Shown here piece by piece: positions 27,835 to 36,294 of a stretch of DNA of 48,447 nt. The DNA is from Peptococcaceae bacterium (GTDB taxonomy: Bacteria; Bacillota; Peptococcia; Peptococcales; Peptococcaceae). Where the stretch lies: assembly GCA_017547685.1 (NCBI GenBank), contig JAFYPD010000023.1:1-48447 (forward strand), read 5' to 3'. The notes below the pieces were generated by a model, which was not told where the DNA came from, did no database searches, and saw only the letters and a list, made by a program, of their open reading frames with translations. Positions within the stretch are counted from its first letter, which is position 1. The number at the start of each line of letters is the position of its first letter. A program made the translations under genes and the position numbers.

Positions 27835-27954
27835 ATGATAGGACGGGATGGTGTGCATGGGGATAATGATTACAGCATTCTACTATTGATGGAAACCTTT
27901 GCTGCAGAGGAAGAGGCTATGGAAGCGGCAGACCGTATGGAAGAAGCGGTATAA
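27835..27954 (+). CDS. Possible small protein of 39 residues
   Basis: An open frame with an excellent ribosome site (ACAGGAGGAATTCC, 5-base spacing) runs from ATG to TAA: it begins MIGRDGVHGDNDYSILLLME and ends in an acidic, alanine/methionine-rich helix (AAEEEAMEAADRMEEAV). A TATACT stands 17-22 bases before the ribosome site with only a weak -35. There is no homologue I recognise. It is followed by the decameric repeats and argH. It could be a real small protein, a leader peptide or chance. Confidence 0.4.
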   Translation: MIGRDGVHGDNDYSILLLMETFAAEEEAMEAADRMEEAV

Positions 27955-27974
27955 TTGCAAAGAGGGCCGCGCTA

Positions 27975-28056
27975 TGCTATACTGTGCTGAACTATGCTGG
28001 ACTTTGTGTTGAACTTTTTGTGTCAACCAATGGGGCTGTGCTGGACTTGTTGTACT
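27975..28056 (+). repeat. Array of degenerate 10-bp direct repeats upstream of argH
   Basis: Units fitting TGYTRDACT occur at 27975, 27985, 27995, 28007, 28039 and 28048: TGCTATACT, TGCTGAACT, TGCTGGACT, TGTTGAACT, TGCTGGACT, TGTTGTACT. The first three are exactly 10 bp apart, about one helical turn. Related TGTTGAA copies lie on the opposite strand at about 28115-28135. This looks like an arrayed regulator site or degenerate tandem duplication; see findings. Confidence 0.65.
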
Positions 28057-28188
28057 TTTTGGGAAAACTCTGAAAAAACAGAAAAAATAACAGGATAAGA
28101 TTATAAAATGTCCGACATGTTCAACATCTTCAACACAACTAACATAACAATGAAAACATGATTAATAGAGTATTCAGGAGGAAGAACA

Positions 28189-29571
28189 ATGGCAAAATTA
28201 TGGGGTGGTCGGTTCAGCAAAGATACCGACAAGTTAGTGGAGGATTTTCATTCTTCCATTTCGTTTGACCAGAAATTATACAAATGGGATATCACCGGCA
28301 GCAAGGCCCATGCCCGCATGCTGGGGGATATCGGTGTGCTGACAAAAGAAGAGGCACAGCAGATTATCCAGGGCCTGGATGAAATTATGGCGGAAATCGA
28401 AGCGGGGCAGGTAACCTTTGACCCGGCTGCAGAAGATATCCATATGAATGTGGAAGTGCTGCTGACAAACAAAATCGGTGCAGTAGGCAAAAAACTGCAC
28501 ACTGGCCGCAGCAGAAACGACCAGGTGGCAGTGGATGTGCGCATGTATCTGCGCCATGAAATCGAAAATACCCATCATTTACTGGTGGAACTGATGAAAA
28601 CCGTGGTGGACATTGCAGAAGAACACAAAGAAACCATTCTGCCTGGCTACACCCATTTACAGCGTGCCCAGCCGGTAAGCTTTGCGCACCACATGCTGGC
28701 TTATGCAGAAATGTTCAAACGGGATATCACCCGTCTGGAAGACTGCCGTGTGCGCATGAATGTCATGCCGCTGGGCTCCGGTGCGCTGGCTGGCACCACC
28801 TTCCCGCTGAACCGTTATCAGGTAGCAGAAGAACTGGGGTTTGATTCGGTCTGCCTGAACTCCATGGATGGCGTGAGTGACCGCGACTTTATTCTGGAAT
28901 ATATGGCGGCTGCATCCATCTGTTCTATGCATCTGAGCCGCATGTGCGAGGAAATTATCATCTGGTCCAGCCAGGAATTCCACTTTATTGATTTAGACGA
29001 TGCCTACAGCACCGGCAGCAGCATTATGCCGCAGAAGAAAAATCCTGACGTGGCAGAGCTGATGCGCGGCAAAACCGGCCGTGTATACGGCCATTTAATG
29101 GGCCTGCTGACCACCATGAAAGGTTTACCGCTGGCTTACAACAAAGATATGCAGGAAGACAAAGAACCATTATTTGATACCGTGGAAACCTGGCAGAAAT
29201 GCCTGCTGGTATTAACTCCGATGCTGCGCACCATGACTGTTCGCAAAGAAAACATGCTGCAGGCGGCAAAAGGCGGTTTCACCAATGCAACCGACCTGGC
29301 CGATTATCTGGTACGCAAAGGTATTCCGTTCCGTGACGCCCATGCCATCGTGGGCAAACTGGTAGCCGAATGCTTAGACCGCGGCATCAGCCTGGACGAA
29401 GTGACGCTGGACGAATACAAAGCCCACAACGAATTGATTGAAGAAGATATCTATGAAGCAATCGCTGTTTACACCTGCATGGCAACCCGCAACACCGTGG
29501 GCGGCCCTAGCGTAGAACAGACCACAGCCGCCATCGCTGCGGAACGGGAATTTTTAGCACAGCGCATGTAA
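28189..29571 (+). CDS. argH: Argininosuccinate lyase
   Basis: Last step of arginine synthesis: argininosuccinate to arginine and fumarate. The 460-residue cytosolic homotetramer has LWGGRFSKDTDKLVEDF at the N-terminus, THLQRAQPVSFAHH with the catalytic His, and the fumarase/aspartase superfamily signature GSSIMPQKKNPDVAEL with the catalytic Ser. TCAGGAGGAAG precedes the ATG. argG and other arginine genes are not in the window. The unusual repeat array lies just upstream, so arginine-related control there is possible. Confidence 0.97.
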   Translation: MAKLWGGRFSKDTDKLVEDFHSSISFDQKLYKWDITGSKAHARMLGDIGVLTKEEAQQIIQGLDEIMAEIEAGQVTFDPAAEDIHMNVEVLLTNKIGAVGKKLHTGRSRNDQVAVDVRMYLRHEIENTHHLLVELMKTVVDIAEEHKETILPGYTHLQRAQPVSFAHHMLAYAEMFKRDITRLEDCRVRMNVMPLGSGALAGTTFPLNRYQVAEELGFDSVCLNSMDGVSDRDFILEYMAAASICSMHLSRMCEEIIIWSSQEFHFIDLDDAYSTGSSIMPQKKNPDVAELMRGKTGRVYGHLMGLLTTMKGLPLAYNKDMQEDKEPLFDTVETWQKCLLVLTPMLRTMTVRKENMLQAAKGGFTNATDLADYLVRKGIPFRDAHAIVGKLVAECLDRGISLDEVTLDEYKAHNELIEEDIYEAIAVYTCMATRNTVGGPSVEQTTAAIAAEREFLAQRM

Positions 29572-29620
29572 GCGTATGAAGTTCAGCCTCGAAAAGAACC
29601 GGATATAATAAAGTGAATAT

Positions 29621-29688
29621 AAAAAAGCAGAGTATAATTTTCCTGATCCCTCCATAGAAGGAATTTTGGGAAATATACTCTGCTTTTT
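29621..29688. terminator. Terminator after argH
   Basis: AAAAAGCAGAGTATA pairs with TATACTCTGCTTTTT, the stem continuing through TTTTCC/GGAAA, with a 25-base loop. Both ends are A/T rich, so it can work on both strands. Confidence 0.8.
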
Positions 29689-29987
29689 CATTCTGCTCTT
29701 TCATGTCGTTTATTACGCTCTATAATTAACGAGTTAACAGGGCGGCTTCCAGTTTCGCACTCTGAAACAGTGCTGCGCCTTATTTCCCTTTGATACCTGG
29801 AACGCAGGGGTGTATTTAACAAACAAAAAAATCTTGTATCCGTCAAAATTTCAAACAAAATAAAACTGATTCTCAAAGATACATGATACAAGTACAATAT
29901 AGACATAGGATAAATATAGCTGCTGAGTTCTATATCAGCAACATTTGTGTAAAGTATTACGTATATTGATGAGGAGGAAGATTCACA
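29689..29987. other. Gene-free stretch before the phosphatase-superfamily gene
   Basis: No gene is seen. It contains an inverted pair CTTGTATC / GATACAAG about 50 bases apart, and a plausible promoter TTCTCA-17-TACAAT ending near 29900. A small GCACT/AGTGC hairpin is also present. Confidence 0.4.
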
Positions 29988-32045
29988 ATGGCAAAAGCAA
30001 CGAAAGTAGCTGTGCTGGGTGTTGACGCAATGGACCCACGTCTGACAAGAAAATATATTGACATGGGCATTATGCCTAACACCAAAAAAATTCTGGAAGC
30101 TGGGGCTGCCAGAGAAGACCTGGTATTACTGGGCGCTCTGCCAACTGTAACACCACCACAGTGGACCACACTTGCAACAGGTGCTTACCCATCCACCCAC
30201 GGGATTACCGCTTTCTACAGACAGGGCGGCGACCTGGATATGGTAAACCTGAACTTTGACTCCACAAAATGTCATGCAGAACAGATGTGGAATGTAACAG
30301 CTGAAGCCGGCAAAAAAACATTAGTATGGCACTGGCCGGGTTCCGCATGGCCACCATCCTCTGACAGCGAAAACCTGCATGTAGTAGACGGTACCTCTCC
30401 AGGCGGCGTTAACATGAGTTCCGCTCAGGTAGACGGTGAATTCATCGTAATGGCAAGTGACAAAAACGATACCATCGAATATCGCTCCGGCGCTATGACC
30501 GACGCAAAAGTTCCTTGCGTAGTTACAGGCTTAGGCGATGACAAACCAAAACAGAAATCCGGCGGTATGGCAAGCCTGATGCAGCGTAAAATGGAAGATG
30601 GCTTCCGTTTATACATTGTAAATCCTAACAAAGACGGTCAGGGCGGTTCCAATGCTATCCCGGCCGATATCGCATTCTCTTCCATCAAACCAGCTGAAAA
30701 ATGGGCTGCAGATGTTCCAGCGGATGCAAAAGAATTTGTAGTGCTGTTATCCGGCGGTCTGATTCGTCGTCCAGCATTAGTTTTAAAAGGCGAAGACGGC
30801 AAATACGACCACATCGCTATCTACAAAAACAAAAAACAGGCTGAACCAATGGTTACCATGAAAAACCGCGAATATGTTCGTGATATCGTTGATGACTGTA
30901 TGAAAGGCGACGATATGATCAAAGCTACCCGCGACATGCGTGTACTGGAAATCGCAGAAGACGGTTCCAGAGTAAAAATGTGGGTATCCGCTTCCATGAA
31001 CATTTCCGCTGATATGATGTGGCATCCAAGAGCACTGTATCAGGAAATCGTAGACAACGTAGGCTACCCGTCCCCATGCTCCACACTGGGCTTTGGTGAC
31101 TTCGAACTGATTTACGACTGCATGCATCAGTGCTGGGAACACGTTGCTGACTTCCAGGCAGATTCTCTGAACTACCTGATGGAAAACAACGGCTACGAAG
31201 TGGTATTCTCTCACTTCCATGCACCAGACCTGCAGAAACACATGTTTATCCGTGACCTGGCAAAAGGTACCGAAAACACCACTGCAGAACAGTATGAATT
31301 CATCATGCAGGAAATCTACAGACAGACCGACCGTTACCTGGGTAAATTCGTTCACTTCCTGGATGAAGGCTGGACCCTGATGGTAGTATCCGACCACGCA
31401 CAGGTTTGTCCAAAACATGGTCTGCGCGGCCTGGGCGACACCGGTTGCAACATTCAGATTATGGAAGATCTGGGCTACACCGTTCGCGAAGTGAATCCGG
31501 AAACCGGCAAGAAAAAACGCCGTATGGACTGGACCAAAACAACAGCTGTTGCAAACCGTGAAATGCACATCTACGTAAACCTGAAAGGCAGAGACCAGCA
31601 TACCGTGAAAGATGCTGACGGTAATGAAATCATTATCGACGGTCTGATTGATCCGGCAGATAAATACGAATTTGAAGAACAGCTGATTACCGACCTGTAC
31701 AACATCAAAGACAAAGAAACCGGCAAACGTATCATTGCATGGGCTCTGCGTAACAAAGATGCTATCGCTTTAGGTCTGGGCGGCCCTGACAGCGGCGACA
31801 TCATCTACTGCATGGCAGAAGGGTATGAACATGACCACGATGACAGCATGGCAACTGCTCTGGGTGAATGCGATACCTCCGCTGGTCCTATCTTCCTGGC
31901 TGCAGGCCCTGGTATCAAAAAAGGTGTTTACACTGACCGTATGATTCGTCAGGTAGACGTTGCTCCAACCATTGCTTCGATTATGGGCATGAGAATGCCG
32001 GCACAGTGCGAAGGTGCTCCAATCTATCAGATTATCGAAGACTAA
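29988..32045 (+). CDS. Alkaline-phosphatase-superfamily enzyme (type I phosphodiesterase/NPP-like), substrate unknown
   Basis: A 685-residue soluble protein without signal peptide. The N-terminus LGVDAMDPRL gives metal ligand Asp13, and PTVTPPQWTTLATGAYPSTHGI-type sequence places the likely Thr nucleophile at 55. Other expected metal ligands are Asp414 and His418 (HAPDLQKHMF), Asp469-His470 (VVSDHAQ) and a His near 615-617 (YEHDHDD), spaced as in two-zinc phosphodiesterases of the NPP branch. This superfamily also includes sulfatases, phosphonate hydrolases and phosphoglycerate mutase, so the hydrolysed bond is not certain. GAGGAGGAAG precedes the ATG. An SLC13-type anion carrier follows after its own terminator; functional linkage is inferred. 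Codon use looks like that of a highly expressed gene. Confidence 0.75.
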   Translation: MAKATKVAVLGVDAMDPRLTRKYIDMGIMPNTKKILEAGAAREDLVLLGALPTVTPPQWTTLATGAYPSTHGITAFYRQGGDLDMVNLNFDSTKCHAEQMWNVTAEAGKKTLVWHWPGSAWPPSSDSENLHVVDGTSPGGVNMSSAQVDGEFIVMASDKNDTIEYRSGAMTDAKVPCVVTGLGDDKPKQKSGGMASLMQRKMEDGFRLYIVNPNKDGQGGSNAIPADIAFSSIKPAEKWAADVPADAKEFVVLLSGGLIRRPALVLKGEDGKYDHIAIYKNKKQAEPMVTMKNREYVRDIVDDCMKGDDMIKATRDMRVLEIAEDGSRVKMWVSASMNISADMMWHPRALYQEIVDNVGYPSPCSTLGFGDFELIYDCMHQCWEHVADFQADSLNYLMENNGYEVVFSHFHAPDLQKHMFIRDLAKGTENTTAEQYEFIMQEIYRQTDRYLGKFVHFLDEGWTLMVVSDHAQVCPKHGLRGLGDTGCNIQIMEDLGYTVREVNPETGKKKRRMDWTKTTAVANREMHIYVNLKGRDQHTVKDADGNEIIIDGLIDPADKYEFEEQLITDLYNIKDKETGKRIIAWALRNKDAIALGLGGPDSGDIIYCMAEGYEHDHDDSMATALGECDTSAGPIFLAAGPGIKKGVYTDRMIRQVDVAPTIASIMGMRMPAQCEGAPIYQIIED

Positions 32046-32063
32046 TTTTTAAAGCTTTCATAT

Positions 32064-32108
32064 GGCTACTGTATGACAGGAAGCTGTCATACAGCAGCCT
32101 GTATTTTT
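32064..32108 (+). terminator. Terminator after the phosphatase-superfamily gene
   Basis: A 16-bp stem starting GGCTACTGTATG and ending ACAGCAGCC, one mismatch, loop GAAG, followed by TGTATTTTT. Confidence 0.88.
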
Positions 32109-32267
32109 CATCAAAAATGTATAAGATAATTTTTTGCAACAATTATTTTTACAGAATGGTGAGACAGTATAGTATTAGGGTATTTGAGTTCTGAACGGCA
32201 TTTGCCGTCAGACAGTGCAAGTATTACGAATCATATCAATGCGTGCGAAACTATGAAATATTCCTGT

Positions 32268-32362
32268 AAGTGAAACGACGGCTTTATTTAAAATGATAGT
32301 TTTTTATTTCACTTGATGGTTCTTGTATTTATTTCATCTGGTTGTTTTATTGAATGTGAAAT
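32268..32362. promoter_or_regulatory. Four TTTCAC-type motifs upstream of SLC13-type gene 2
   Basis: AAGTGAAA (32268-32275) and TTTCACTT (32307-32314) form one exact inverted pair; TTTCATCT (32332-32339) and ATGTGAAAT (32354-32362) form a second, looser pair. They overlap the likely promoter region (TTGTTT-16-TAATAA). Together they suggest cooperative binding of a dimeric regulator. Confidence 0.4.
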
Positions 32363-32442
32363 GTAATAAGGCTCCTTTATAAGAGAGAAGTAAGGGGAAT
32401 TTGTATCAAACAACTGTTCTAAAAGAAATGGGGGAATTTACT

Positions 32443-33858
32443 ATGGAACAGAAAAAAGTTAATATTATTCATTATTTAATCGTAGCAGCGTTCTGTTTAG
32501 GATTCCGATTTATTCCTGGCTTTGCTGGTATCACACCTTATGGTATGGGGATTCTGGGTACCTTTATCGGCGCAATCTATGGCTGGATGACAATCGATAT
32601 GCTGTGGCCAAGTTTAATGGCCCTGGCTGGTGTTGGTTTAAGCATTGGTATGAACCAGATGCTGGCTGCTTCTTTTGGTAATATGGCAGTGGTTGCTCTG
32701 GTTCTGTGCATGGGCGTTCTGGGCGTTGCTATGCAGACAGGCGCGTTCAACTGGCTGGTACAGGTAATCCTGAACAACAAATTTATGAATGGAAAAGCAT
32801 GGTTTACTCTGTGGTTCATTCTGGTATTTGCATGGTTCATGGGCTGTCACAATCCAATCATCATGTGCGTAATTTTCTGTGCATTTGCGAACTCTATCTT
32901 TAAACAGGTTGGCTTACAGAAAAACGATCCACTGATTGTTGCTATGTATTTGGGTATTGCATACTGCCTGATGATGGGTCAGATTCTATTCCCGTTCATC
33001 TCTACCGGTCTGACACTGGTAATGGCTTATGGTGCAATGTTCCCAAACAATCCAATCGATATGGTTCCATATCTGGTTTACATGGTAATCGTTGGTGTTG
33101 CGATGTCTACCGTTTACATCGCTCTAATGAAATTTGTGTTCCGCATTGATGTATCCAAAATCGCCAACTTTAAAACAGGAGGCGGCGCTCCAAAAGCTAC
33201 CCGTGAACAGAAGATTGGTTTAACCGTATTTGTAATTTTTATCATCTTGATGCTGGCAATGTCCTTGGCACCGGAACCAATTAAACACTTCCTAGAAAAA
33301 TTCGGTCTGATTGGTATTACCTTAATCGGTGCTTGTATTGTTGCTCTGATGAAAAAATCAGACGGTACTCCGTTAATCGATCTGGAAAAATCGTTCCACA
33401 TGTGCCACTGGGGTCAGATTACAATGGTTGGTTATATCATGGTATGCTCTCAGTATATGATGGGTGCTGATGCCGGGATTTCTGCAGCTATGGCCAAACT
33501 GATTACACCATTTATGGGCCTGCCGCCAATTGTATTCCTGGTAGTTGCTCTGGCAATCGGTGTAGTACTGACCAACGTTGCAAACAACATGATTGTTTGC
33601 ATTCTGTTAATGCCGTTCCTGGTTAACTTTGGTTCTATGATTGGTATGCCGCCAACAGGCATGGTAGCATTGCTGTTCTTCATGTCTCAGTTTGCTATCG
33701 CTACACCAGCAGCATCTCCGGTAACGGCTGTTGCTATGACACAGGAGATGGCGGATGCTGGTGTAATGACAAAATTCGCTATAAAAATAATTCCATTCCT
33801 GTTTATCTGCGGTATTGTAATTGGCTGGCCAGTGGCTCAGTTTGTATTCAAAGTATAA
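32443..33858 (+). CDS. SLC13/DASS-type anion permease (paralogue 2)
   Basis: A 471-residue membrane protein with about 12 hydrophobic helices, clearly related to the carrier at 22809-24251 (shared ITPYGMGILGTFIGAIYGW-like start, GKAWFTLW, and the VLTNVANNMIVCILLM hairpin). Its pattern is that of sodium-coupled divalent-anion carriers. The ATG at 32443 has GGGGGA at good distance; a TTG frame beginning 42 bases earlier is unlikely. It is separated from the phosphatase-superfamily gene by a terminator and a regulatory-looking gap of about 330 bases. Substrate unknown. Confidence 0.8.
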   Translation: MEQKKVNIIHYLIVAAFCLGFRFIPGFAGITPYGMGILGTFIGAIYGWMTIDMLWPSLMALAGVGLSIGMNQMLAASFGNMAVVALVLCMGVLGVAMQTGAFNWLVQVILNNKFMNGKAWFTLWFILVFAWFMGCHNPIIMCVIFCAFANSIFKQVGLQKNDPLIVAMYLGIAYCLMMGQILFPFISTGLTLVMAYGAMFPNNPIDMVPYLVYMVIVGVAMSTVYIALMKFVFRIDVSKIANFKTGGGAPKATREQKIGLTVFVIFIILMLAMSLAPEPIKHFLEKFGLIGITLIGACIVALMKKSDGTPLIDLEKSFHMCHWGQITMVGYIMVCSQYMMGADAGISAAMAKLITPFMGLPPIVFLVVALAIGVVLTNVANNMIVCILLMPFLVNFGSMIGMPPTGMVALLFFMSQFAIATPAASPVTAVAMTQEMADAGVMTKFAIKIIPFLFICGIVIGWPVAQFVFKV

Positions 33859-33928
33859 TTGGAATAACGGATTATTTGTAAGATTAAAAATTTTTTCGCG
33901 ATGTATTGATTAAATGATTGACAAGAGG

Positions 33929-33983
33929 GGAAGTATGGTGATTATTATGAGATAATGGCCGTACTTCCTGTTTTGTTTCTTTT
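33929..33983 (+). terminator. Terminator after SLC13-type gene 2
   Basis: GGAAGTATGG...ATTAT pairs, with G-U steps, with ATAATGG...TACTTCC and is followed by TGTTTTGTTTCTTTT. Confidence 0.65.
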
Positions 33984-34031
33984 GGAACGCAGGAAGTATT
34001 GGAAAATAATTAGAAAAAGGAGTGTTGTGAT

Positions 34032-34493
34032 ATGGCAAATGAAAAATCGCTGCGCGTTGAGCGTTTGAAGCAGCGGGCAAAATATTGCTGCTGCCGGTAT
34101 TGCGGAAGCGAACTGCATGTGCGTCAGATTGTATTTCATACCCAGGCGATGGCCAGAATTGAATTGTATTGTGACCAGTGCCAGAAAATAGAATATGGTG
34201 TGGAAAAAGAAGCCTATGCCAGTGCAAAAGCCTTTGTGGAAGCCAATCAGTTTAATCATTTCCCGGATATGGAGGATAATGAACAGCGTCTGCAGATGAA
34301 TGTGGCGAAGGTGTGCAATATTACCAGCTGGCAATTACGTTATCTGGGGCTTACCAATGAAACCGGGATGGCGGTTCCGGTACATATCAATGAGTACGCC
34401 ATGGAACAATGTACCACGGTAGAGGAAGACCGCCTGGAGCAGTTGCTGGAGGAGGCTGACCAATGGATGCAATCATTACAGCAAGAGGATTAG
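34032..34493 (+). CDS. Unrecognised zinc-ribbon protein
   Basis: A 153-residue protein not assigned to a named family. Cys21-x2-Cys24 (CRYCGSELH) and Cys47-x2-Cys50 (YCDQCQ) form a probable zinc ribbon near the basic N-terminus (MANEKSLRVERLKQRAK). The remainder is helical, acidic at the end, with NITSWQLRYLGLTNETG in the middle. AAAAAGGAGTG supports the start. Its last 31 bases overlap the start of the ABC ATPase gene, which indicates tight translational coupling and probably a shared complex. A nucleic-acid- or protein-binding role is only a guess. Confidence 0.75.
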   Translation: MANEKSLRVERLKQRAKYCCCRYCGSELHVRQIVFHTQAMARIELYCDQCQKIEYGVEKEAYASAKAFVEANQFNHFPDMEDNEQRLQMNVAKVCNITSWQLRYLGLTNETGMAVPVHINEYAMEQCTTVEEDRLEQLLEEADQWMQSLQQED

Positions 34494-35251
34494 GGTGCCA
34501 GTCGGGGGACCGCTTTTTATTAAAAAATGTGAACTGGGAAATTGAAGAAAAAAGCCGGTGGATTATTCTGGGGATGAACGGCAGCGGTAAAACAACCCTG
34601 CTGAGCATGCTGTCCGGCTATCAGGATTACACCCACGGGGAGCTTACCTGGCGCGGTGTGGATTATCGCAAACAGGATATTCTGGAAATCCGCAGAAAGA
34701 TGGGGTTTATCAGCAATTCTTATTTTGACCGTATTTATCAGAATGAATCGGTGATGGATTTAGCGCTGGCCGGTTTGAGCGGTACACTGGGGCTGGAGGA
34801 AACCTGCATTACATCGGCACATGTGCGCAAACTGAAACGGCTGCTGGAGCGGGTTGGCCTGCAGGACCGCCTGGATGCCTCCTACAGCTGGCTGTCGAAA
34901 GGGGAACGGCAGAATATTTTAATTCTGCGTGCGCTGCTGGCTCAGCCGGAAGTGATGGTGCTGGACGAGCCGATGACAGGGCTGGATGTGGTGATGAAAC
35001 ACAAAATGAAACGGTTTGTAAAAGGAATTGCCGATGAGCGGCGGCATACCATGCTGTATGTCACCCATCATTTTGAGGAAATCTCGCCGGATTTGTTTGA
35101 TCACTGTCTGCTGATGCGGCATGGCCAGGTTTACAGAAGCGGCGGGGTAGAGGATGTTATCAACTCTGAAGTCATCAGCGGTTTTCTACAGAAACCTGTG
35201 AAAATTGACCGCATGAAAGATGGTTATTATCATCTGTCTTTTAAATCATAG
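34463..35251 (+). CDS. Soluble ABC-type ATPase without a membrane partner (YlmA/ModF-like)
   Basis: A 262-residue ATPase with Walker A GMNGSGKT (37-44), ABC signature LSKGE (144-148), Walker B VMVLDEP (164-170) and the switch His in YVTHH. It has a single nucleotide-binding domain, so it is not an ABC-F protein, and no permease gene is adjacent. GGAGG eight bases before the ATG lies inside the preceding gene. It resembles stand-alone ABC proteins of unknown role such as YlmA. With its coupled zinc-ribbon partner it may act on a soluble target or use a membrane part encoded elsewhere. Confidence 0.85.
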   Translation: MDAIITARGLGCQSGDRFLLKNVNWEIEEKSRWIILGMNGSGKTTLLSMLSGYQDYTHGELTWRGVDYRKQDILEIRRKMGFISNSYFDRIYQNESVMDLALAGLSGTLGLEETCITSAHVRKLKRLLERVGLQDRLDASYSWLSKGERQNILILRALLAQPEVMVLDEPMTGLDVVMKHKMKRFVKGIADERRHTMLYVTHHFEEISPDLFDHCLLMRHGQVYRSGGVEDVINSEVISGFLQKPVKIDRMKDGYYHLSFKS

Positions 35252-35271
35252 AGAGAAGGGAGGCCGCGAAG

Positions 35272-36216
35272 ATGACAACATCATTGCGTGATGTCAGCAG
35301 TGCACAGATGGTACAAAAGCTGGCTGAGATGAACTGCTTTGAGCAGGAGTGCACGGTATACGGATATTCGTGGAAGCGGAAAAATGGAAAACGGATGTAC
35401 AGCATGAGCGATGATGCGCTGCTGATTCAGCGGGCCTATGAGGAACATTTGCTGGAACAGTGCAGTATGACTCCTGTGCAGCAATGGACAACAAGAGCCA
35501 TCATAAAAGAAGAAACACAGGAAGATCTGTTCTTGTATTTTAAATTACAGTTAGCCCGACAGCTGAAAGAGGCGTTCAGCGATGTATATTTTGACTGCCT
35601 GCTTGCATTGCAGCAGGCTCCGGGAGATGACCAGGCAGAAGCCCTGCTGTTAGAGTGGCAGGAAGAACTGGACGGATATTTTAATGAAGAAGAACTGCAT
35701 CTGTTTGCCGGGGCTGCGGATTACGCCTATATGACGAAACATTTACCGGACTGGCGCTATCAGCAATTGCAAAAGTGGATTAAGCTGACCAGAAAACAGA
35801 TGATGCGAAAAATGCACGTGCATGATAATTTTGAACGCACGTTTTACGGGGCGGCGTACCAGAACCCCGTAACACAGCGGTATGAATTTGTGTGCAATGC
35901 CAATGAAAAGTCGGTGTATCATCGCGTAAAAGAGATGGATGAGCAGGGGATTCTGCATACGCCGATTTATCAGAAAACCTACTGGTATAATAGAAGCAAT
36001 GAATTGCCGAACGTACGAAAAAAGTTTGAGGCTGATTTGCGTGACTTGATGGATAACACCTATCTGGACCGGATTTTGGCGTTGCAGAGTCTGCCGAGTG
36101 CAATCCCGCAGGATTTGTGGAACCGTTGCCTAGCCAGAGCGGAGGAGCAGTGTTCGGCGGCAGCGGTGGAAGGACTGCGTTACTGGGGCCGCCGGTGGAA
36201 TATTATTTCTGAATAA
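35272..36216 (+). CDS. Protein of unknown function, 314 residues
   Basis: I do not recognise this protein. It has no signal peptide, membrane helix or metal motif. It is mostly helical, rich in Gln, Glu, Tyr and Trp, with blocks FEQECTVYGYSWKRKNGKR near residue 25, YQQLQKWIKLTRKQMMRK near 165, FYGAAYQNPVTQRYEF near 188 and GLRYWGRRW at the end. AGAGAAGGGAGG before the ATG and a 20-base gap to the ABC gene place it third in the same operon. Confidence 0.75.
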   Translation: MTTSLRDVSSAQMVQKLAEMNCFEQECTVYGYSWKRKNGKRMYSMSDDALLIQRAYEEHLLEQCSMTPVQQWTTRAIIKEETQEDLFLYFKLQLARQLKEAFSDVYFDCLLALQQAPGDDQAEALLLEWQEELDGYFNEEELHLFAGAADYAYMTKHLPDWRYQQLQKWIKLTRKQMMRKMHVHDNFERTFYGAAYQNPVTQRYEFVCNANEKSVYHRVKEMDEQGILHTPIYQKTYWYNRSNELPNVRKKFEADLRDLMDNTYLDRILALQSLPSAIPQDLWNRCLARAEEQCSAAAVEGLRYWGRRWNIISE

Positions 36217-36217
36217 T

Positions 36218-36287
36218 CCCTCTCAGCCTCGCGCTGCTCGGCAGATCTCCCGTAGGGGGAGATATCACCAAACGTGACGGAGAGGGG
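36218..36287. repeat. Small palindromic element (about 70 bp), likely dispersed repeat
   Basis: Outer arms CCCTCTC and GAGAGGGG enclose an inner hairpin ATCTCCC-GTAG-GGGGAGAT and a GCCTCGCGCTGCTCGGC segment. It starts two bases after the preceding stop codon. The layout resembles short interspersed palindromes that occur many times in some Bacillota genomes; only one copy is visible here. Confidence 0.55.
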
Positions 36288-36294
36288 AAAATAA

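Noticed and set aside
32006..32194. A 62-codon frame after the phosphatase-superfamily gene
   Set aside because: It runs through a clear terminator hairpin and starts inside the upstream gene.
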